A DNA stretch of 64,000 nucleotides. Source: Cervus elaphus (lineage: Eukaryota > Chordata > Mammalia > Artiodactyla > Cervidae). The translations under genes were made by a program, and so were the position numbers. The DNA is taken from positions 101,666,015-101,730,014 of the forward strand of contig NC_057823.1 in assembly GCF_910594005.1 (NCBI RefSeq), written 5' to 3'. Shown one piece after another: positions 55,490-64,000 of the stretch; the first letter of the stretch is position 1; the number at the start of each line of letters is the position of its first letter. The notes beneath the pieces are model-generated. The model made no database searches and had not been told where the DNA came from. It worked only from the letters and a program-made list of their open reading frames with translations.

Positions 55490-55879
55490 CTGTCTCTTCT
55501 ATGAAAGCTGAGCGCTGAGGAATTGATGCTTTTCAACTGTGGTGTTGGAGAAGACTCTTGAGTGTCCCTTGGAGATCCAACCAGTCCATCCTAAAGCAAA
55601 TCAGTCCTGAATATTCATTGGAAGGACTGATGCTGAAGCTGAAACTCCAGTACTTTGGCCACCTGATGCGAAGAACTGACTCACTGGAAGAGACCCTGAT
55701 GCTGTGAAAGACTGAAGGCAAGAGGAGAAGGGGACGACAGAGGATGAGATGGTTGGACTCAGTGGACATGAGTTTGAGTAAACTCTGGGAGTTGGTGATG
55801 GACAGGGAGGCCTGGCGTGCTGCAGTCCATGGGGTCGCAAAGAGTCGGACGTGACTGAGAAACTTAACTGAACTGAACT
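55490..55879 (+). mobile_element. BovB 3' fragment
   Basis: Forward BovB of about 390 bp: gaaagctgagcgctgagg, tgtggtgttggagaagac, ggccacctgatgcgaag, agacggcg-like tail, ending cttaactgaactgaac. Internal deletions (for example within gtcccttggagatccaacc) make the frame broken. No clear target duplication. Confidence 0.88.
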
Positions 55880-55925
55880 ATGCACTTTGCTTTTTTATTT
55901 TTTGTTTCCTCCCTAAATACCCTTT

Positions 55926-56140
55926 GGCTTCCCAGGTGGCACAGTGGTAAAGAATCCTCCGCCTGCCCATGTAGGAGGTGCAAGAAATGCGGGTTTGATC
56001 CTTGGGTTGGGAAGATCCCTTGAAGTATGAAATGGCAACCCACTCCAATATTCTTGCCTGGGGAATTCCATGGACAAAGGAGCCTGGAAAGCTACAGTCC
56101 ATGAGGTCACAAAAAGCCAGACATAACTGAGCACACACAC
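55926..56140 (+). mobile_element. Bov-tA SINE
   Basis: Full forward Bov-tA (ggcttcccaggtggcac, ggtttgatccttgggttgg, ccaatattcttgcctgg, gagcacacacac tail). The perfect 11-bp target duplication aaatacccttt lies at 55915-55925 and 56141-56151. Confidence 0.94.
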
Positions 56141-56151
56141 AAATACCCTTT

Positions 56152-56329
56152 ACCTATTTTACTATGTATTACAGGTACTGGTGTATGTCTTGGTTTTTAA
56201 GCTCTATATCTTACATATCTTATGCAACTCCCAAGATAGTGTCTTACTGTTAGCAGCCTTTCAATTAATGCTTTCTAAATTATTATAAGTTTTGAAAGCT
56301 GCTTAGCTTGAATCCTTTTTACCACTTGC
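56152..56329. other. unique sequence
   Basis: No feature seen. Confidence 0.4.
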
Positions 56330-56430
56330 AATCGGAGTGGCTTTGGAAAAGTTGCTCGCTTAGTTTCTCCACCTGTAAATTGGATAATAATAGTACCTGT
56401 CTCTTAGAGTTACTATGAACAATCCCTACA
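56330..56430 (-). repeat. MIR remnant
   Basis: ttagtttctccacctgtaaa, ttggataataatagtacctg and cttagagttactatgaac are clear reverse MIR blocks. Confidence 0.7.
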
Positions 56431-56599
56431 GCCAAATATAGGAAGGGAGTCTAAACTATATGTTTAGATTTTTAATTTTGGTGATGATATCCCAGTTCTT
56501 GTTTCAGAGGTGACTTAAAGGAAATACAGATTGTAGTAGTGGGAAGAAAACTGGACTGAAATCCAGGAATCTATATTTTCATATTGTTTCTATTGGTAT

Positions 56600-56720
56600 T
56601 TATATAACCTGAGCCTTAGGAAGAATATTTCCTAAGTTTGTTTCCTCATTTATAAATGTGAAGGCGTTTGGATATGTTGTCTCTACAACTCTTTCCATTT
56701 AAAAACTTTTATGACTATTA
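56600..56720 (-). repeat. MIR-like remnant (weak)
   Basis: ctgagccttaggaagaat, tttgtttcctcatttataaa and ctacaactctttcc resemble a reverse MIR-family element. Confidence 0.4.
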
Positions 56721-58399
56721 TTCTGTTTGTTCTTAGTGGAAGAACATTGTAAAACTACAAGTTGTATATGAACATTTAGGGGGTATTGCATAATCTATCT
56801 ATGATAGATTGTACTTGATTAAAAGTTGAATAATATTAAGGTCTTATTGAGACTGCTGTAATTAAAGAATCATTTAATCTGTCAGTCTCATTTATATAAG
56901 TGAAAGTAAGATGCATAATTATTTTGTGGGACTTAACATTTTTATCTGCTTACCAGAAGCCAAAGCTGAACAGATGGTTTATCAGGTGAAGTTACTAAAC
57001 CAGGTATTAGTACAACTGAATAAAAGGTCATACAAAGTTAATGGGTGTGTCATTTTCCCAAAAGACAGTTAAGGTAACTCTTTGGTGACTTCTTTGGATG
57101 CATTATGCTTCTGTTTGGATAATTGATGGAGTTGAGTTGTTCTTCTGAGGTTCTCTCTTTGACTTAGGTTTCAAGGAAAATTGACATTTAAATCTTTATG
57201 ACTGGAAAGAGGAAATGACCCATTTTACTGGGTTGTCTTTGAAGCCTTAGTTTAAAAGAGATACCCTGGATTTTTTCTGGTTCTAAATCGTATCCCATGA
57301 CTGATTACATCTTTTACCCCAAATATCCAACCCTCTTCTCTGCTCTCTGCTGAGTTTTGAAATGGTAACATTTATGCTATTTCTCATTCCTTGAGCCCTA
57401 TTCATCCTCCAACCCATTGCAAGCTGATTTCTTCCTTGCCACTCCAGTGAAATTTCTTTGGCAAAGAATAACAACTTCAAAATCATTAAGTCCAACAGAA
57501 ATTTTTATCCTTTCTTTCTTCTGCTGTTTTAGGAAATATTGTTATATTCTTTTTCTCTAAACTGTCTTTAAGCAAATATACTTCCTTTGCTCTGTGCCAT
57601 GATTCTTTTCTATTTATCCTTTTTAAAGTTTTACTTTAATTAATAGATGCAACAGAGAAGAAAAAGAAAGTGATGTGAATGGAAACATTCCACAGGCTTA
57701 GAAAATCTTCCAGCTTTACTAGAATTAGCTTTGATATATAAGGATACTGGTTGTATATATTTACCTCTGCATCTTTCCTACGCCTTGTAGTCTTTTTCTT
57801 TAGTGGAAGATCTTCCTACCACCTAAGTCTGAGAGAAAAATGTCTGCAGTCATGTACTAACGTCTGTTTTGCCCTGTGTTGTTTGGGGATGGTACTGTTT
57901 AACTACTTCATGTGGTGCAGAGAGTCAGTTTGATTCCTGAATGCAAGCTTCTTCCTTCATTCTTTCCTTATATTTCTGTTCCTTCCTTGGTTTTAAACTT
58001 CAGTAGGTACTTACTATGTATTTTTGTCACTGACTAATGCCTATATTCTATAGGGTTTTCCCCTCAACTGTTTAGTATTCGCATTGTTTTGCATATATAT
58101 TTACAAATATATGCAAGCTTGAAAATGTAAAGAACGTTGTAAAGACACATGCAGTTGGATAGTTTGACCTTGGACAATCTTTGAAATCACTCATTCTATG
58201 ACCCTCAGTTTTATAATTATTAAAATTCAACTTGAACAGGTCACTTAATTAATATGAAGTGGCTATACAGTGGAATATTTTATGTGAAAATGTTTGAAAA
58301 CTTTAAAGTACTAGAAAAATGGGAAATATTAAATTATTTTATTCACTAGTTTCTCAATAGCAAGGGTTAGATCCAGTATCACTATAATCTTTCCTCTTA
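56721..58399. other. unique AT-rich sequence
   Basis: No gene or repeat family recognised. Confidence 0.45.
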
Positions 58400-58849
58400 G
58401 GACTGCTGTATCATCATTCTTACCCAGTTTTCCTTTGTCACTGACTGTTCTTTCTTGTTGGAGACTTTGCATTATGTTTTGCCTTAATTTTATCCTTTCT
58501 CACATATTCAAACTCAGAAGATCCTGAGAACTCTATTTTCAAAAGGTACCCAGAATCCTACAATTTCCTACTACCATTCTAAACTACTGTCATTCTTTCA
58601 TGAATTAATGGTACAGCCTCCTAAAAAAAAAAAACAGAGGAAACCACAACCTCTACTTTTGCCCCTTGCCCCATAGTAGATTCCACAGACAACAGCCAGA
58701 GTAAGTTTGTTAAAATAGCGATCATTTTACTTTTCTAGTCCAAACTGCTGGCTATCAATAGTGTTCAGAGTAAAATTCCATACAACGAAGTCTGTGTAAT
58801 GGCCATTAAGCTTCTTTTTGATCTAACCCCTTGTTCTTCAGATAATCCA

Positions 58850-58940
58850 AAGTGAAAGTGTTAGTCGCTCAGGTGTGTCCAATTCTTTGTGACCCCATGG
58901 ACTGTAGCCCACCAGGCTCCTCTGTCCATGGGCTTTTCCA
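58850..58940 (-). mobile_element. BovA SINE fragment
   Basis: Only the terminal part of BovA in reverse: gttagtcgctcaggtgtg, catggactgtagcccacc, then cctctgtccatgggc. It is strongly 5'-truncated and lies inside the L2. Confidence 0.82.
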
Positions 58941-58993
58941 AGCATACCCTTAACTCATGGCCTTTGCAGTTTCTTTTTCTTAATCATGGAAAG

Positions 58994-59210
58994 GGCTTCT
59001 CTGGCAGCTTAGTGGTTAAGAACCCACCTGCCAATGCAGGAGACCCAGGTTTGATCCCTGGGTCAGAAAGATCCCCTGGAGAAGGACGTGGCCACCCACT
59101 CCAGTATCCCTGCCTGGGAAATCCCGTGGACAGAGGAGCCTGCTGGGCTACAGACCATGGGGTGCAAAAGAGTTGGACATGACTTAACAACTAAACAACA
59201 ACAAAAACAA
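58994..59210 (+). mobile_element. Bov-tA SINE
   Basis: Full forward Bov-tA (gggcttctctggcagc, ggtttgatccctgggtc, gagttggacatgac) with an (AAC)n-like tail. The perfect 13-bp target duplication taatcatggaaag lies at 58981-58993 and 59211-59223. Confidence 0.95.
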
Positions 59211-59560
59211 TAATCATGGAAAGCTCTATCCCAAGATGTTCATATAACTCACCTTCTCACTTTACATCTCTGCTCAAAAATCATGTGAAATAGAAGCACT
59301 TCCTGACCATGCTACAGAAGATAGCAATGCTCACTCTCCTCCTTACCTTGTTTGATTTTTCTTCATTGTGCTTAGTTTCATCTTGATATACTATTGGTAG
59401 CCAAATACTTAGTCTTGACTTTTCTGCTAAACTTTCCAAGAAACATGTCTATTTAATCATCCCATAGGCACCTTGAAGGCACATGTCCAAAAGTCAAGCA
59501 CATTTTATGTTCCAGAAATACTCAACTGCTTGTAACCTGAACAAAACCTTTGGGCATCTT

Positions 59561-59764
59561 GCTTTCTATGAAATTACTCATGTTATTTTCATACCTGTAA
59601 TACTCTTCTTCAGCTGTTAATTCTGACTTGTGCTGCAAGAGCAGATTTCATTTCTCCTGTAGCCTTTTTTAACGGGATTCCTACTCTTAGAGTGGTTAAT
59701 TATTATTCTTCTCTGTTTCTGTGAAACCTTGAGCATATCTTTAACCACTGTACATATTGAATTA
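59561..59764. other. unique sequence
   Basis: No feature seen. Confidence 0.4.
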
Positions 59765-60085
59765 TAGCAATGAAAGTGAAAGTGAAAGTCAATCAGTCGT
59801 CTCTGCCTCTGAGACTCCGCTGACTATACAGTCCATGGAATTCTCCAGACCAGAATACTGGAGTGGGTATCCTTTTCCTTCTCCAGGGGATCTTCCCAAC
59901 CCAGGGATCAAACTCAGGTCTCCCACATTGCAGGCAGATTCTTTACCAGCTGAGCCCCAAGGGAAGCCCAAGAATACTGGAGTGGGTAGCCTCACTTCTC
60001 CAGCAGATCTTTCCAACCCAGGAATCAAACTGGGGTCTCCTGCATTGCAGGCAGATTCTTTACCAACTGAACTATCAGGAAATAA
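59765..60085 (-). mobile_element. dimeric Bov-tA SINE (gaaagt-tail subtype)
   Basis: A reverse Bov-tA of the gaaagtgaaagtgaaagt type (59765-59968) is joined at aagaatactggagtggg to a second head-plus-partial-body unit (59969-60085). The two heads (gcattgcaggcagattc, ttaccaactgaac; and gcaggcagattctttacc) are both recognisable. A known dimeric arrangement in ruminants. Confidence 0.85.
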
Positions 60086-60770
60086 TAGAATGTTAAAGAA
60101 CCTACTAACCCAAAAGGGCAGTAGAGAGGAAAAATAGAGACAAGCATTTGGGACCTCGCTGGTCCTTTACCAAGGTTAATTTTTATACAACTGCAAAGCA
60201 TTGGAGGCTTTGGCACTGGAAGTAGGGCATATGGGTGGAATAAGATGGACTTGAAATTTCTGTCATTAGCCACATGCACTTGAAAGGAGGAAAGGTAAGA
60301 GAACAATGGAGTTGAACTTTCCTAGCAGTTTCAGAGTACAGAGACAGGTGACTGGCCCAGCTTCAGCAGTCCGGGTGGGTGGCGACAGAGGGATAAATTA
60401 TACAACAGTGAATTCTTAGAGTCATCTTGCTAACAGAAGGAAAATAGAGGACAATGTCATGTCCCAGAGAAACCCCCGTGAATCAACAATATAAATAACA
60501 AACCTTAGTATATTTTCAGTATATAGATAATTGGATAATAGATTTCCTTTGGTGCACGACTGTTTCCTTATCCTTTTCTGCATAATAACAAACAAAAAGA
60601 TGTTGAATTAAGACTTAGAGTAGGTGATTCATTGGTTGATGTTTCCACAGATAGTAATTAGAGTCAGAGTAGAAATCTACTTCTGATTCTGAATATTTGC
60701 TTTTCATTTAATTTCTTGTTTCTTCAGAAAAGAAATGAGTCCAAAAACATGTATTCAGATACTACTAGTC
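60086..60770. other. unique sequence
   Basis: No feature recognised. Confidence 0.45.
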
Positions 60771-60890
60771 ACCTAATTTTTCTAGGATTTTGCTTCCTGA
60801 TCCTTGAAATGAGTGTAATATTTATTCTAATTAACTCTTAGGGTTGTAATGAGGCTCCAGTGAAAACTACCAAGTGCTACAAGGAGGTAC
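60771..60890 (-). repeat. MIR remnant
   Basis: tgcttcctgatccttgaaat, gtgtaatatttattctaat and cttagggttgtaatgagg are reverse MIR blocks. Confidence 0.6.
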
Positions 60891-61264
60891 TGCTTTTAAG
60901 ATTGCCATAAAAATAGGAGACTATCTTGTTAGTATTTATTAATTCAAATTCATTTAGAATTGTATAGTTTAGTGTATTAAAAATATAAGCAATATTTAAT
61001 TTTCCAAGTTAATGTTATTTTGTTGTTATTTCTTCCAGAACAACTAATATGATTGATAATTTGATTATGACTAAGCTGGAGTCTTTCTCTAAGACAGTGT
61101 CCTCATGGTCCACACTCCAAAGCCAATTACAGATGAGCACATATTTTCTTGTTTCCACTGGTCTTACACTTCCTGAACAGAGTTCAAGAGGGAATCTTGT
61201 TGCATTGCTTTCCTGTTTGTAGCAGGCTTGACTGTGTATATGATTGTAGGAATTAACAATATCT
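60891..61264. other. unique sequence
   Basis: No feature seen. Confidence 0.4.
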
Positions 61265-61468
61265 TTGTGCTGTCTTCTGCTCAATCATGTTTGACTCTGA
61301 GATCCCATGGACTGCAGTCCACCAGGCTCCTCTGTCCATGGAATTTTCCAGGAAAGAATACTGCAGTGGGTTGCCATTTCCTCCTCCAGATCTTATGACC
61401 CAGGGATCAAACCTGAGTTTTCCGTGTCTCCTGCATTGGAAGGCGGATACTTTACCACTGAGACACTT

Positions 61469-62540
61469 TTAGCTGTTTCTCAGTTGCTCAGTCGTGTCCG
61501 ACTCTTTGTGACCCCATGAACTGCAGCATTCCAGGCTTCCCTGTCCTTCACCATCTCCCAAAGCTTGCTCAAACTCATGTCCATTGAGTCGATGATGCCA
61601 TCCAACCACCTCATCCTCTGTGGTCCCCTTCTCCTCCTGCCTTCAATCTTTCCCAGCATTAGGGTCTCTTCCAGTGAGTTGGCTCTTTGCATCAGGTGGC
61701 CAAAGTGTTGGAGCTTCAGCCTCAACATCAGGGTCTTTTCCAATGAATTGGCTCTTTGCATTGGGTGGCCAAAATGTTGGAGCTTCAGCCTCAGCATCAG
61801 TCCCTTCAATGAATATTCAGGATTGATCTCCTTTAGGATGGACTGGTTGGATCTCCTTGCAGTCCAAGGGACTCTCAAGAGTCTTCTCCAACACCACAGT
61901 TCTTCTCCAACACCATCAATTCTTTGGCGCTCAGCCTTCTTTATGGTCCAACTCTCACATCCATACATTACTGGAAAAACCATAGCTTTGACTATACGGA
62001 CCTTTGTCAGCAAAGTAATGTCTCTGCTTTTTAATATGCTGTCTAGATTGGTCATAACTTTTCTTTCAAGGAGCAAGCGCCTTTTAATTTCATGGCTGCA
62101 GTCACCATCCGCAGTGATTTTGACGCCCAAGAAAATAAATTCTAACTGTTTCCATTGTTTCCCCATCTATTTGCCATGAAGTTATGGGACTGGATACTAA
62201 AACTGGATCTTAGTTTTCTGAATGTTGAGCTTTAAGCCAACTTTTTCACTCTCCTTTTTCACTTTCATCAAGAGGCTTTTTAGTTCCTCTTCACTTTCTG
62301 CCATAAGGGTGGTGTTATCTGCATATCTGAGGTTATTGATATTTCTCCCGGCAATCTTGATTCCAGCTTGTGCTTCTTCCAGCCCAGCGTTTCTCATGAT
62401 GTACTCTGCATAGAAGTTAAATAAGCAGGTGACAATATACAGCTTTGGTGTACTTCTTTCCCAATTTTGAACCAGTCTGTTGTTCCATGTCCCTTTGTAA
62501 CTGTTGCTTTTGGACCTGAATACAGGTTTCGCAGACACTT
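61469..62540 (-). mobile_element. BovB (RTE) LINE, 5'-truncated, inside Bov-tA
   Basis: Reverse BovB of 1072 bp from the 3' terminus (ctcagttgctcagtcgtg) to the middle of the RT. It has a perfect 11-bp target duplication. It carries a 69-bp tandem duplication (61652-61720 and 61721-61789) and a second, shorter one at 61883-61918. Confidence 0.93.
61480..62413 (-). pseudogene. BovB reverse transcriptase pseudogene
   Basis: The RT end lies at 62197-62413 in a frame with NFYAEYIMRNAGLEEAQAGI and the catalytic box YADNTTLMAES, where the second Asp of YADD is Asn. After a frame change near 62170, a 228-codon frame (61480-62166) runs to the natural C terminus and contains a 23-residue repeat (LRLKLQHFGHPMQRANSLEK and its copy). 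The frames are otherwise well kept. Confidence 0.88.
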
Positions 62541-62569
62541 CTGAGACACTTGGGAGCCCAGTAATATTT

Positions 62570-62675
62570 GTTAGAGGAAGCATATATATTTTTACAATAA
62601 GTACTTTGCAAAATGTTTTTTGAGGAAAATATTTTAAAGTTCTAACTAGTATATTCAATGAGTATTTCACACAGT
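62570..62675. other. unique sequence
   Basis: No feature seen. Confidence 0.4.
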
Positions 62676-62870
62676 CATTCATTCATTTCACAATTATATA
62701 CTGAGTGCCTTTTAAGCACCAATATCTAGGCACTAGGAAATATCAATGAACAAAATAGAGGTTCCAGTTCCTGTTTCATCATAGGAAGATGGATATTAAA
62801 TAGTAAAAATAATAAATGAGTATTTTACTTAGTAAGTTATGAGGTAAAAATTGCTTTGAGGAAAAAATTG
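62676..62870 (-). repeat. L2 LINE 3' end
   Basis: Reverse L2: cagtcattcattcatttc, atatactgagtgcc, atctaggcactaggaaatat, caatgaacaaaatagagg and ttccagttcctg. Non-coding. Confidence 0.68.
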
Positions 62871-63892
62871 GAGCATAACAGGGATCCAGAGGCTGAACAT
62901 ATTCATTCACCTAATTAATGAATATCTTTTAAGTGGAACAACAAAGAAGATAATATTTAATTTATACTGTACCAGCAGTACTTAAAGAAATCCAAAATCT
63001 CACTTGAAGAAGTCAGCAAATGTGGTGGTCGTATGGTGAAATAAGTCTAGCTAACTGATTTTTAGTAGGCATGGGATTTATTCCAACTTGCAAGTAACAT
63101 AATCTGACTTTGTCTATTAAATTCCAAATGCAAATATTTCACCCACTTCTATGAGTCCATCCTTCAAAAGGGAAAGTATCAGAATATAATGATGTTTGAG
63201 AGTGTTTATTTTGTCATTGTTGGTTCTTGTGAAAGAAGAGAAGGAAAGGAGGTGATTGGACAGGAGAAGCCTCACACTAGCATAGCTGGAGCAGAAGATG
63301 AACAACCAGCTGAGTATCACCAAACGTCTACGGATAACCAAATTCATGAGGTTCCATGAATAGTACTAGAAAAAACAGAATTAAAGAACAAGTAGGACTT
63401 TAAGGAAGTGCACTATCCTTAAAGAAATAAAATGAGTTAATGTAACCATGAAGCAGTCACAGGCTGTTAGAGTGAAAAAGTTAATCATTTAGAGATCATC
63501 AAAATAAAAAGAAGCTCAATAAATGGGCCGAATAGTAGGATAAACATAGAGAAGTTTAATTAGCTCTTAAGAAGACTGAACGAAAGATTTCATCTAGAAT
63601 TAGCACAAAGACAAAAAGATGAAAAGCACAAAATAAATGATTCTTGTGGGTTTAAAAATTGCCATATCCACTTGAAAGTTTTCTAAGAGAAAAATTTCTG
63701 TGACAGTGTCCGTATACCTGAATACAAACAAATGAATAAATTCAAAAATAATAAGATTATTATTTTTAAATTTATTTATTTATTCTCTGCTTCTCTTCAT
63801 TTGACTGTAACTCGTCTTCTTTTATAGCTACATAGTTGGCAAAGACCCAGTAAATTTAGTTGGAAAGGATTCAAGGTTGCTTATCTTGTGCT
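62871..63892. other. unique AT-rich sequence
   Basis: No feature recognised. Confidence 0.45.
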
Positions 63893-64000
63893 TTTTTTAA
63901 ATTTATTTTTAATTGGAGGATATTACTTTACAGTGTTATTTCTGCCATACAACAATGTGAATCAGTCATAATTATATACATATATATATATATATCCCCT
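63893..64000 (-). mobile_element. L1 3' end, continues past the window
   Basis: T run, then tttaattggaggatattac, tctgccatacaacaatgtg and aatcagtcataattatatac are the ruminant L1 3' terminus in reverse. A (TA)n run lies at about 63975-63994. The rest lies outside the window. Confidence 0.8.

Larger units (their letters stand above)
58400..59560 (+). repeat. L2 LINE remnant split by two SINEs
   Basis: Forward L2 blocks continue across the inserts: cagacaacagccagagtaag, ttttacttttctagtcc, ctcatggcctttgcag, ctttacatctctgctcaaaa and cttcctgaccatgctacag. No frame is preserved. Confidence 0.6.
61269..62559 (-). mobile_element. Bov-tA SINE split by a BovB insertion
   Basis: SINE part one (61269-61468) runs from ctcaatcatgtttgactc to the head tttaccactgagacactt. 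Part two (62552-62559) is the last few bases of the head (gggagccc), after the second copy of the target duplication. The 11-bp repeat ctgagacactt at 61458-61468 and 62541-62551 is the BovB target duplication, and it lies in the SINE head. Confidence 0.88.

Noticed and set aside
61565..62179. 204-codon plus-strand frame
   Set aside because: It is the antisense shadow of the BovB ORF at the same place; the minus strand carries the recognisable protein.
1..64000. A coordinated multi-gene system such as a defence, biosynthetic or secretion cluster
   Set aside because: I looked on both strands; all recognisable protein-coding text belongs to BovB, L1 or mariner. No operon-like or clustered host genes are present.

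Overview
This window is repeat-dense, non-coding DNA from a ruminant (family Bovidae; the exact species cannot be read from it). The diagnosis rests on lineage-specific repeats: eight BovB (RTE) LINE copies, about twenty tRNA-Glu-derived Bov-tA/BovA/BovA2 SINEs, cetartiodactyl CHR-type SINEs, ruminant-type L1 3' ends and a ruminant-type mariner. No complete protein-coding gene, rRNA, tRNA gene or CRISPR array is visible. Nearly every long open frame is a piece of a LINE or the antisense shadow of one.

Layout. 0-10 kb: MIR remnants, SINEs, a dead mariner split by a CHR-2 SINE (5.28-6.87 kb), a BovA2 with perfect target-site duplications (TSDs), and an L1 3' end carrying a nested insert that may be a 3' transduction. 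10-17 kb: mostly unique AT-rich DNA with a GC-rich 65-bp minisatellite, a short hAT-type transposon and a solo MLT1 LTR. 17-27 kb: an ancient L1 split by BovB, a MaLR-like LTR, a 1-kb L1, a 35-bp tailless SINE head with a 12-bp TSD, and another BovB. 27-32 kb: two MLT1 LTRs riddled with younger insertions and several L2 remnants. 33-38.4 kb: a 2.1-kb BovB lacking its 3' end, then a second ancient L1 split by BovB. 38.5-42 kb: mainly unique DNA with one exon-like 44-bp segment and a twin-primed (5'-inverted) L1. 42-48 kb: the largest nest, a BovB interrupted by a 3-kb young L1 whose ORF2 remnant has one frameshift, followed 0.7 kb later by a near-identical truncated L1. 48-55 kb: mostly unique, with an AT-rich tract. 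55-64 kb: BovB, L2, SINEs, and a SINE split by a BovB that carries two internal tandem duplications.

The elements do not work together as a system; they form a layered insertion history. Nesting order (inference): MIR, L2, MLT1 and ancient L1 are oldest; then mariner and CHR SINEs; then BovB and Bov-tA; the two L1 copies at 43.6 and 47.4 kb are youngest. BovB and L1 supply the reverse transcription that mobilises the SINEs (established knowledge). Nine of the ten confidently oriented L1 insertions lie on the minus strand, as expected if the window is an intron of a plus-strand gene, but no exon is proven.
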